DNA of 64,000 bases from Reticulitermes speratus (Eukaryota > Arthropoda > Insecta > Blattodea > Rhinotermitidae). Below the pieces are notes generated by a model. The model worked only from the letters and a program-made list of their open reading frames with translations. It was not told the origin of the DNA and ran no database searches. Made by a program: the position numbers and the translations under genes. Shown piece after piece: positions 1-12,100 of this stretch. Location: NCBI GenBank assembly GCA_021186555.1, contig JAJKFL010000010.1, positions 2,695,487-2,759,486 of the forward strand, written 5' to 3'. The stretch's first letter is position 1, and each line of letters starts with the position of its first letter.

Positions 1-408
1 AGTTGTTTAGCCACTCTAAAACAGGTAGCGCATAATTTGGCGTGTTCTATATTTCGTGGCTTTCAGTTCTTCGTAATTTATATAATTCATATTATAAATA
101 TCCCAATGTTTATAATGAGCGATACGAAATTACCCAGCCTTTTGTTTGTGAGATACAGCCATTCAGACATCACGTACTTACTTTCCAATCACCGTGTAAA
201 AATATTTTTTACTTTAACACGTAACAACAAATGCTGTCTTATTGTAATACTTCAAAGGATAATCACAAGTATAGTGTGTCAAATTAAATTAAATGTTTTT
301 TTCTCAAATATACGTACTAAGAGCAGTGGTAATACGACACAGTATAAACAAGACTGGAAAGGCATGCGTCGTAGCATGTAGTGCTGGGAGGTTGAAAGGG
401 CCACTTAC

Positions 409-594
409 CACAGTGGTGTACTGAATCATTGGAGTCATGACGGATTTCTCCCCGTTGGTTGTGTTGTACTTCATCAAATCGTTGAACTCTTCCTTAACGA
501 CCTCCGGTGTCACCCAACCTCGCAGCCAGCATAGGGCGCGCTCTGCTTCTTCTGTTCGGCCACGGGACAGCAGCCATATTGGCGTTTCAGGCAC
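409..594 (-). CDS. Tret1-like gene 1, exon 6 (central loop)
   Basis: Acceptor ..gtcacag precedes GTG at 594 and donor gtaagt follows at 408, giving 62 codons in phase 0/0. The peptide opens VPETPIWLLSRGR, the sugar-transporter PESPxWL signature after helix 6, then RALCWLRGWVTPE, typical of insect Tret1-like proteins, and continues into a hydrophilic cytoplasmic loop. The paralogous exon at 41697-41879 is 61 codons long. The next exon would lie beyond the left edge; nothing exon-like is seen in bases 1-408. Confidence 0.88.
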
Positions 595-3500
595 CTGTGA
601 CATGGATTCACTGGGCAAAGTCTGCTCAAGTTGAAATGCTTGAGACTTTTGTTGCTGGAAGGGGCCGGTTATCATCACGGTTGGGACATCGGCTGTGGTT
701 AAAGTGTTTCGTGGTTTGGCTCAGTGTTTTCACGCAAATTTCAGGACGATTACTTTAAATTAGGACACAAACTTTTCCTTTCACATCTGTCAAAGTCATA
801 AACATTATTTTCCTTTGGCCGTGCCATGGCTCAGAAGGTTATTTGCTGGCCTGTCACCGCGGAGGCCCGGGTTCGATCCCAGTCCTTTTCATACAAATTT
901 GTGGTGTGCAAAATGTCGCCAGGACTGTATTTTCAGTGTTTATCTTTTCTCCTGTCCGTAATATTCCACCAATTCTTGCCAGTCATTTATTCTTTCATCC
1001 ATTACCAACGCCACAATCGATAGTGTCGTTAAATGACATAATTAAAATAACCTTCATTTCAGTTGACACTGTGCAGGCTGTTACTGTCACAGACTGTCTA
1101 AGATTAGAATACAAAAATAACATAAATTTATTCCAGGCCTTCTACTGTTAACTGAATGATATATTTTGTTACAGGGTATGTGGGTGTTCCTTTTTTATAT
1201 ATTTATTGTTGTTTCGGCTTTAGACATACTTGTAGCTTTTAGATTATACCTGTAGCTTTAGACATACCTGTAGCTTTAGACATACCTGTAGCTTTAGACA
1301 TACATGTAGCTTTAGACATACTTGTAGCTTTAGACATACCTGTAGCTTTAGACATACCTGTAGCTTTAGACATACTTGTAGCTTTAGACATACCTGTAGC
1401 TTTAGACATACCTGTAGCTTTAGACATACTTGTAGCTTTAGACATACCTGTAGCTTTAGACATACCTGTAGCTTTAGATATACTTGTAGCTTTAGACATA
1501 CCTGTAGCTTTAGACATACCTGTAGCTTTAGACATACCTGTAGCTTTAGACATACCTGTAGCTTTAGACATACCTGTAGCTTTAGACATACTTGTAGCTT
1601 TAGACATACCTGTAGCTTTAGATATACTTGTAGCTTTAGACATACCTGTAGCTTTAGACATACCTGTAGCTTTAGACATACTTGTAGCTTTAGACATACC
1701 TGTAGCTTTAGATATACTTGTAGCTTTAGACATACCTGTAGCTTTAGACATACCTGTAGCTTTAGACATACTTGTAGCTTTAGATATACCTGTAGCTTAG
1801 ACATACCTGTAGCTTTAGACATACCTGTAGCTTTATATATACCTGTAGCTTAGACATACTTGTAGCTTTAGACATACCTGTAGCTTTAGACATACCTGTA
1901 GCTTTAGATATACCTGCAGCTTTAGACATACTTGTAGCTTTAGACATACCTGTAGCTTTAGACATACCTGTAGCTTAGATATGCCTGTAGCTTTAGACAT
2001 ACCTGTAGCTTTAGACATACCTGTAGCTTTAGACATACCTGTAGCTTTAAACGTTTTAGACCTTAACAAATCTTGGTAAGAGTACAAAATACTAGTATCT
2101 TCTTTAAGTACTTCCCTCAGTGTTCATATCACTTCACTTGTCTTAAGCCAAAATAAATCACTTGAGGTTGTCTATAAAATTGGTATAGGACATACTTTTT
2201 CATTTTGGTATGCGTGCTGCATGTCCAGTCTTTCAAAATTTTTCTTCCTATTAATTTGTACACTTAATTAAATAATACTAATAATAATAATATAATAATA
2301 ATCTCAGTAATAAAGTTTTTTTCGATTCCCGTATTGATTAATATTCTATTAGAATGTTTAATAAAAATTAGTCCTTAAATAACGATTCACAATACGCTAC
2401 ACCGAGGCAGATTTCCTCTGCCATCTAATGGAGTCTGCAAAAGCGAGAAGTTAATTACTTAAGCTATGCACTGTGTATAGTTTTCTTCTTTCGTATTCTG
2501 ACCATCACACCTACGTTTGTGTAAGGTAGCGACAGGTGTGAAAGCTGGACATTACTAAAACAGCACGAAAGAAGATCTGACACAGAGGAGAGGAAATGTT
2601 TTAGATCGAAACCAGTGTCTCCCGAATGTCAGTCAGACTTTTTACACTTTCGATATGTGTGTCAGTTTGTCCTAAAATATGTGTGGAGATTTACCTCCAA
2701 GTTTTGTATGGTGTGTTTAGCAGCAGGAGCAGTGTTATCTCACTTTGTCGTAACTTACAGGTTACTGGACTGTCGAGTCTTGATTAGTAAACGAGAATAT
2801 AACACGAAATGTGAAATGACAAATTTAGTTTCACGACAGTTGTACAAAACATATTACTGCTTCAGAAAGGCAATACACAATTATCGACTTATAATTTGAA
2901 GCTTGCACTGCGACTGAATTCAATAATATATTCTCGGGCTAGCAGCCGCATCATTTCCCTGATAAAGAGGACAGAGATGGTCCTCGAAACTTTGGTTTCC
3001 TCGCCATTCAACGACCTGAAGCAGGTGCTAGCCAGAGAATATTTTATTGAACTACATACAATAAAAAGAAGAAAGGCTAACTGGATTGGTCACATCTTGC
3101 GTAGAAACTGGCTTCTAAAACACGTAATTGAAGGAAAGTTAGAAGGATAGAAATGACGGGAAGACGAGGAAGAAGGCGTAAGCAGCTACTGGATGACCTT
3201 AAGGAAAAGGGAAGATACTGGAAATTGAAAGAGGAAGCACTAGATCGCTTCCTGTGGAGAATTCGCTTTGGAAGAGGCTACGGACCTGTCGTAAGACAGA
3301 CTGCAGAATGAATAAATGAATGAATGAATGAATTGTTTAAGGGCTTCAGTCTTTTACTGAAGTTCATGTTTACGTGTTATTTTAAACGTTAGCGAATGAA
3401 CCATATTTTACTGCACAGTTTTGGGAGGTATCATGTAACAGTTATAGTCGTGTTACTGCAAATGCAATATATCGTGTGAGACGTTATCAGTATAGCTTAC

Positions 3501-6056
3501 AGTAACGTAATGTTAAACTACTTATACTCGTAAACATGCACGTGTAATGTGCAGTAACTTTATCGCAATAAGTGTTTGTAGTCATTACTGTGATAATACG
3601 TTACACTTGTCTCGATGCTTTTACGGCGACAATATTTAACCAAATCTCCATCAGGGTTCTGTTCAGGACAGTGGCGATGGAGAAGCAACCAGCCGCTAAA
3701 ATCTTTGTTGATATAAACCACTTGACACGATTGTCCGTGCGAGATTTTAATGAGTATAATACATTTCTTTGAGACATATATACAGGGTGTTTGAGGGAGA
3801 GACATGAAGAAAACAGATCATAGAAAAAATCTAGGCGTAGATGTGGAGATAATATTAAAATTGATGTTTAGGATGGCAATGCTTGGACTGGATTTGTCTG
3901 GCTCAGAATAAAGGTAAGTGACGGAATTTTGTGAACATGTTATATCATGTTAGGTCCGTTGCTGTTCCTCGCTTATGTTAATGATATTTGGAAAAACATT
4001 GAGTCAAATATACGGCTTTTCGCTGATGATTGTATAATATACAGGAGGATAATCGATAGTAATGACATTGAAAATTTGCAGACAGACTTAAATAGATTAG
4101 GGGAATGGGCGGTTGAAAATGAAATGAGGATAAATCCAGGTAAGAGTAAAGCAGTAAGCTTCAATAGAGCTAGGGTGAAAAGTAAACTGAGGTATGGTAT
4201 TGGGGATCAACTAATTCCAGAGGCAAATAACTTTAAGTATTTAGGAATAATTATACGCAGCGACCTAAGCTGGGCAGATCGTGTAAATTATACACTAAGA
4301 AAATCATGGAGGGCTCTTCATTTCGTAATGCGTATACTCAAAAGGGCAAATAATAATACGAAAAGTTTAGCTTATACGGCACTAGTGAGACCGATACTTG
4401 AGTATGGAGCGGTGTGTTGGGACCCATACAGAGAAGGTCAGGTAAGCGCTTTGAATCGCTTGCAAAAGAGAGTGGCAAAATTTGCAAATAATACAAATGA
4501 ATTGGGTTGGGAAACATTGACACAGCGTAGAGCGATAGCCCGAATATGCGCCCTTTTCAAAGCATACACCGGGGGACGGGGTTGGAAAACAATAGGGGAT
4601 AGACTGCTAGAACCATGCTACCTGGGTAGGGACGATCATAGTCGGAAAATTAGAATTAGGAAACAAAGAACAGATGTAGGTAAATATTCCTTTGTAAATA
4701 GGACCATAAAAAGCTGGAACCAATTACCTCCAAGCGTACTAGCGACTTTCCCCTGTAAATTAAGCACTTTTAAAAAAAGGGTCAAGAAAGTCATTACAAG
4801 CTAAGGATTTTTAAGGGGAGATTAAATAAAAATAAGGGATGTGAATTGAAGGGGTGTGAAGTGATGTGAAGTGAAGTGCTTTGGTTTCGAAGTGAAGTGA
4901 AGTGAATTAAGTTCTTGGGGGATATAATTATCATGTACTTTGATCTGACTTTATACTGAGAATATTCTAACGCACTGAAATTAATTAATGTGTGGGTGTT
5001 TTTTTTGTAATGTGTTTTTTTTTCTTTCTTTTTTCTGTATTGTGTATGGGTGTTTTTGTAAGGTGTGGATGCTTTTGTAAGGTGTGGATGCTTTGTAAGG
5101 TGGGGATGTTTTTGTAATGTGTGTACGGTGTTCTAATATGTGTACTTTTATTTACTGTATGTATTTTGTTTACTGTATGTAATTTGTTTACTGTATGTAT
5201 TTTGTTTTGTATGTGTATGGGTGTTTTTGTAAGGTGTGTACGGTTTTCTAATATGTGTACTAGTATTTACTGTATGTATTTTGTTTTGTATGTGTATGGG
5301 TGTTTTTGTAAGGTGTGGATGTATTTGTAAGGTGTGGATGTTTTTGTAAGGTATGGATGCTTTTGTAAGGAGTGGATGCTTTTGTAAGGTGTGGATGTTT
5401 TTGTAACGTGTGTACGGTGTTCTAATGTGTGTACTTGTATTTACTGTATGTATTTCGTTTTGTATGTGTATGGGTGTTTTTGTAAGATGTGTACGGTGTT
5501 CTAATATGTGTACTTGTATTTACTGTATGTATTTTGTTTTGTATGTGTATGGGTGTTTTTGTAAGGTGTGAACGGAGTTCTAATATGTGTACTTGTATTT
5601 ACTGTATGTATTTTGTTTTGTATGTGTATGGGTGTTTTTGTAAGGTGTGGATGTATTTGTAAGGTGTGGATGTTTTTGTAAGGTGTGGATGCTTTTGTAA
5701 GGAGTGGATGCTTTTGTAAGGTGTGGATGTTTTTGTAATGTTTGTACGGTGTTCTAATGTGTGTACTTGTATTTACTGTATGTATTTTGTTTTGTAATTG
5801 TGTATAGTTTGTTTTGTATTGTTATTTTTATGTATATTTATATGTCCATTTGTATTGTGTGTACTAGTGTAAGGACTACTGACACCGGGTGAAAACATTT
5901 GTATTGTGTGTACTAGTGTAAGGACTGCTGCCACCGGGTGAAAACATTTGTATTGTGTGTACTAGTGTAAGGACTACTGCCACCGGGTGAAAACATTTGT
6001 ATTGTGTGTACTAGTGTAAGGACTACTGCCACCGGGTGAAAACCCAATTGCAGTAA

Positions 6057-6137
<81 letters not shown>

Positions 6138-9100
6138 TGAAATTTCAGATTCCACAGAATGCCGGGAATTATTTGAATATCTTAGGAACTGTCAAGGACT
6201 TAGGAAGAACTCTGCTCTGTGGAGTCAGGTGGAGTACGGTACATTCTCTTCACGCTCCCGTCGCAGTATTTCCCTACCTGCGTGACGTATAGGGCCGTGA
6301 TGACGGGCAGGGAGGCGCTGATGCCTGCCGCGATTCTCCAAGTAGTCAAATTTCCCATAAGATACACCACAAAGAAACTCATCTGCACCATTATCCCTGC
6401 AAAGCAAGGGGGTAAATTTGAGTTTGCTTGGATAAGAAAATTACAGGGAATTTTATCCGTATTTGTAGAGATCTTTGATCGATGGGTGCATCGGTTTTGA
6501 AAGGAGGGCATGGCTATGAGTGTCCCCGCTCACCCGCCAGTTCACATTGTTTAGTGCAATATGGACTGGCGGGTGATGGGGAGACACTGGTAGCCGCGCC
6601 CACCCAGTCAATAAACAACCTATACTGCGTAACAAGTTAGGAAATATCCAAAGAGGGTAGCACTGCCGGTACCTTCACTGTTATTCTCTCTAATATTTAA
6701 ATTCGTGTATAATTTCAAGAAAGTTGTTTTACAGACCGCGCTGTAATTTTTTGACTGCGTTCTATCAACGGAGCCCGGTATACCTTTTGTTTCAATGGCT
6801 CGACAGCCCCTAGGAAGCCTAGGCCGCCTCATTTTTAGAGGCTTCGCGATCACACTTTTTAGACACACCACACTCGGTAGGACTCATCTGTACGAGGGAC
6901 CAGCTCGTCGCAGAGACCTCTACCTCACAACACACAACACTCACAAGAAACAGACATTCATGCCGCCGGCGGGATTCGAACCCGCAATCCCAACAAGCGA
7001 GCGGCCATCGACCCACGCCTTAGACCGCGCGGCCACTGGGATCGGCTAGACGTCTTATACTTCTGCTAATATAAGTGTAATCACTTTTGTTTTTTTAAAC
7101 AATTATGGCAGTATATACACTGAAGACACCAATAGAGACCCACACCTGGAAGCGATGTAAGGATAGCTCTGAGGTCGGGCTGGCTGCTCTCTGCTATGTA
7201 CGTCATTATCGGCGCTTCCATGAAGCCGATCCCTATCCCTAGGATCACATTTGTGACGTACAACATCGTCAGGGTGTTGGAAACACTGTAGAGGATCCAG
7301 CCCAACAAGAAGGGCGCGTTCACTATTATCATGGACCACTTGCGGCCGAAAAATTCGACAATCACTCCAGACATTACGCTGCCAAATGGCTGGCAAAGGT
7401 AAGCGATGCTACCTGGAACAGTGGTAAAAAGCAGGTACATGAGATTGGAATCTGAAGTGATACAAGTAAGCCAAAGGAGAGAGAAAAGGAGAGAATAATG
7501 GAAGGAATTTAGGACGAAAATTTCGTTCTAAATGTCATTTGTTTCATAAGTAATAAGCCCTTGTTAGGTTGCTGGGCTGCTTGAGAGAATGCTGGTATGA
7601 TATACCGTAATTTCAGAACTTTTGTTTTGAGCTCAATCATGTTTTCTTCTCATTCTGATCTCTAAATGAATGTTATACTAAAAATATTTAAGGGGGTAAA
7701 GGCGGCCGGTGCGTAGGGCTGACAAACTTACCACCTTTATGTGCCGATTGTATAGACATCAGACAGCCTCAACCTCCTGGGACCCTAAGGGCCTGTCCAG
7801 GCCTGTAATGGGACTGCTATACGTTTTATACGAATGTTATACTACATCAAACATAGGCTAACGTTTTCCCTTCATTCAGTTACTTCCTGTTCCAGAATTC
7901 GAAATGTCTCCCTCAGAACTTAATTCTGAAACACCCACAGTCAATTTTCATTCATTATATAGACACCTCACAGCTACAAGTAGATCTACTATTACAAAAA
8001 AAATTGCAGTTATATTCTATTAATTTACGCTCTTTTACACGCTCAAAATTTTAATTTTAATATGACGACAGATTTCGTGGAAGCTTCTAGTAAAAAGCCT
8101 ATTAGATTTATTGTTCTCGAATATATTGCACAATAAAAATTTTGGGAGGTATCTGGACAAGAAACTGTACGGATTAAAGGGTGGGATTTGACATATGAAA
8201 TGTTAAGCTAATATTGGCTGAGAAAATTCACTTTTCCACTTTTTATGTTGTCACCAAGCCTTGGCAAATCATGCATGCTACTGGACACCCCTTCTTTCCC
8301 CTGTAGTCCGTGACATTGTTACCAGACCGTGACTCATCATTAATGTTGATCAACACCCCTTCTTACCAACCAGTCAGTGACATTGTTACTACACCGTGAC
8401 TAATCGTGACTGTTGATCAACACCCCTTCTTACCCCCATTCAGTGACATTGTTACTAAACCGTTACTAATCGTGACTGTTGATCAACACCCCTCTTTCCC
8501 CCATTCAGTGACATTGTTACCACACCGTGACTCATCATCACTGTTGATCAACACCCCTTCTTACCCCCATTCAGTGACATTGTTACTACACCGTGACTCA
8601 TCGTGACTGTTGATCAACACCCTCTTTCCCCCATTCAGTGACATTGTTACCACACCGTGACTCATCATGAATGTTGATCAACACCCCTTCTTACCACCCA
8701 GTCAGTGACATTGTTACTAAACCGTGACTAATCGTGACTGTTGATCAACACCCCTCTTTCCCCCATTCAGTGACATTGTTACCACACCGTGATTCAACAT
8801 GACTGTTGATCAACACCCCATCTTACCCCCATTCAGTAAAATTGTTACTATACCGTGACTAATCGTGACTGATGATCAACACCCCTCTCTCCCCCACTCA
8901 GTGACATTGTTACTACCCGTAACTCATCATGAATGTTGATCAACACCCCTTCTTTCCCCACAGTTAGTGACATTGTTACCACACCGTGACTCATCGTCAC
9001 TGTTGATCGACACCCCTCTTTCCCCCATTCAGTGATATTGTTACTACACCTTAACGCATCATGACTGTTGATCAACACCCCTTCTTACCCCCCCGTCAGT

Positions 9101-12100
9101 AACATTGTTACCACACCGTGACTCATCATGACTTGATCAACACCCCTTCTTACCCCACACTCAGTGACATTGTTACCACACCGCGACTCATGACTGTTGA
9201 TCAACACCCCTTCTTACCCCCCAGTCAGTGACATTGTTACCACACCGTGACTCATCATGAATGTTTATCAACAACCCTTCTTACCCCCAGTCAGTGACAT
9301 TGTTACCACACCGCGACTCATCATGAATGTTGATCAACACCCCTTCTTACCCCCATTCAGTGACATTGTTACTACACCGTGACTCATCGTGACTGTTGAT
9401 CAACACCCTCTTTCCCCCATTCAGTGACATTGTTACCACACCGTGACTCATCATGAATGTTGATCAACACCCCTTCTTACCACCCAGTCAGTGACATTGT
9501 TACTAAACCGTGACTAATCGTGACTGTTGATCAACACCCCTCTTTCCCCCATTCATTGACATTGTTACCACACCGTGATTCATCATGACTGTTGATCAAC
9601 ACCCCATCTTACCCCCATTCAGTAAAATTGTTACTATACCGTGACTAATCGTGACTGATGATCAACACCACTCTTTCCCCCATTCAGTGACATTGTTACC
9701 ACACCGCGACTCATGACTGTTGATCAACACCCCTTCTTACCCCCCAGTCAGTGACATTGTTACCACACCGTGACTCATCATGAATGTTTATCAACAACCC
9801 TTACCCCCAGTCAGTGACATTGTTACCACACCGCGACTCATCATAACTTGATCAACACCCCTTCTTACCCCACACACAGTGACATTGTTACCACACCGTG
9901 ACTCATGACTGTTGATCAACACCCCTTCTTACCCCACAGTCAGTGACATTGTTACCACACCGTGACTCATCATGAATGTTGATCAACACCCCTTCTTTCC
10001 CCTGCAGTCCTTGACATTGTTACTACACCGTGACTCATCATGACCGTTGACCAACACCCCTTCTTGCCCCCCAGTCAGTGACATTGTTACCACACCGTGA
10101 CTCATCATGACTTGATCAACACCCCTTCTTACCCCACACTCAGTGACATTGTTACCACACCGTGACTCATGACTGTTGATCAACACCCCTTCTTACCCCC
10201 AGTCAGTGACATTATTACCACACCGTGACTCATCATGAATGTTGATCAACACCCCTTCTTACCCCCAGTCAGTGACATTGTTACCACACCGTGACTCATC
10301 ATGACTTGATCAACACCCCTTCTTACCCCACACTCAGTGACATTGTTACCACACCGTGACTCATCATGAATGTTGATCAACACCCCTTCTTACCCCATTC
10401 AGTGACATTGTTACTACACCGTGACTCATCATGACTGTTGATCAACACCCCTTCTTACACCCAGTCAGTGACATTGTTACCACACCGTGACTCATCATGA
10501 CTGTTGATCAACACCCCTTCTTACCCCCCAGACAGTGATATTGTTACCACACCGTGACTCATCATGACTGTTGATCAACACCCCTTGTTACCCCCCCATT
10601 CAGTGACATTGTTACTACGCCGTGACTCATCGTGACTGTTGCTCAACACCCCTCTTTCCCCCATTCATTGACATTGTTACCACACCGTGACTCATCATGA
10701 CTGTTGATCAACACCCCTTCTTACCCCCCGGTCAGTGATATTGTTACCACACCGTGACTCATCATTAATGTTGATCAACACCCCTTTTACCCCCCAGTCA
10801 GTGACATTGTTACCACACCGTGACTCATCATGAATGTTGATCAACACCCCTTCTTACCCCCAGTCAGTGACATTATTACCACAACTTGACTCATCAAGAA
10901 TGTTGATCATCACCCCTTCTTACCCCCCAGTCAGTGACATTGTTACCACACCGTGACTCATCATGACTGTTGATCAACACCCCTTCTTACCCCCCATTCA
11001 GTGACATTGTTACTACAAACATGACTGTTAATCAACACCCCTTCTTACCCCCCATTCAGTGACATTGTTACTACACCGTGACTGTTGATCAACACCCCTT
11101 CTTACCCCCCATTCAGTGACATTGTTACTACACCGTGACTGTTGATCAACACCCCTTCTTATCCCTTATTCAGTGACATTGTTACTACACCGTGACTGTT
11201 GATCAACACCCCTTCTTACCCCCCATTCAGTGACATTGTTACTACACCGTGACTGTTGATCAACACCCCTTCTTACCCCCCATTCAGTGACATTGTTACT
11301 ACACCGTGACTGTTGATCAACACCCCTTCTTATCCCTTATTCAGTGACATTGTTACTACACCGTGACTGTTGATCAACACCCCTTCTTACCCCCCATTCA
11401 GTGACATTGTTACTACACCGTGACTGTTGATCAACACCCCTTCTTACCCCCCATTCAGTGACATTGTTACTATACCGTGACTGTTGATCAACACCCCTTC
11501 TTACCCCCCATTCAGTGACATTGTTACTACACCGTGACTGTTGATCAACACCCCTCTTTCCCCCATTCAGTGACATTGTTACTACACCGTGACTCATCAT
11601 GACTTGATCGACACCCCTGCTTTCTCTCCACTTCATGACAGCATTACCTAGCCATGATGCTTCATAACTGTTGATCCTCAGCCCGTCACTCCCCTCCACA
11701 TCTCCGTCATCCATCAGCGCCGCTATCACAATGGTGGTGAAGCCGAAAGACATGCAGAGGTCCAAGACCAGTAGTTGGGTGGCCACGTTGGCGAGCAGCT
11801 GCAAAACATTATTTTACAAGGTAGAGCGGGACCGGCCCTTGTACAGTTGTTACTACTGTTGGCTATTGTGTCTGGCGTTTCATCGTCACTTAATGACAAC
11901 AGGATATGCGTAGAGATAAGCAAGAGATACAAAAGCTGTTCGCTGACATGTATTACTAGCCATGTATGTAAACAGTACCACTGAAGTTGAGTCAACGGCC
12001 CACTAAATGCTATGGGTGTGGAATTGCTTATGTAGCTGAGAATGTTGCAAAAGGCAAGAGTATAATGTAACGTGCGTGTAAGAGCGATAAACTTAACTTT

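Larger units (their letters stand above)
3940..6140 (+). mobile_element. 5'-truncated LINE with repeat-rich 3' UTR and (TAA)n tail
   Basis: The element consists of the reverse transcriptase 3' part (3947-4804), a T/G-rich untranslated region made of irregular tandem motifs such as TGTTTTTGTAAGGTGTGGATG (about 5031-5800), four 49-bp units (5843-6044) and a terminal (TAA)n at 6058-6136. The same 3' end in reverse orientation lies at 17405-19480. The insertion is in the intron between gene 1 exons 5 and 6. Confidence 0.85.

Noticed and set aside
1239-1822. Long minus-strand frames of repeated MSKATG/LKLQVC
   Set aside because: They follow from an 18-bp minisatellite whose period is divisible by three; no start context or domain.
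5913-6155. Tyrosine-rich frame on the minus strand
   Set aside because: Translation of the (TAA)n LINE tail and 49-bp units.
7413-7445. Alternative acceptor (cttcag) extending gene 1 exon 4 upstream
   Set aside because: It would add sequence not matched in position by the paralogue, and the split-codon phase works with 7412.
9983-11630. Minus-strand frames with GVDQQSRCSNNVTEW repeats as an extension of exon 3
   Set aside because: Reading through the donor gives repeat-encoded peptide; the paralogue and the donor support splicing at 11648.
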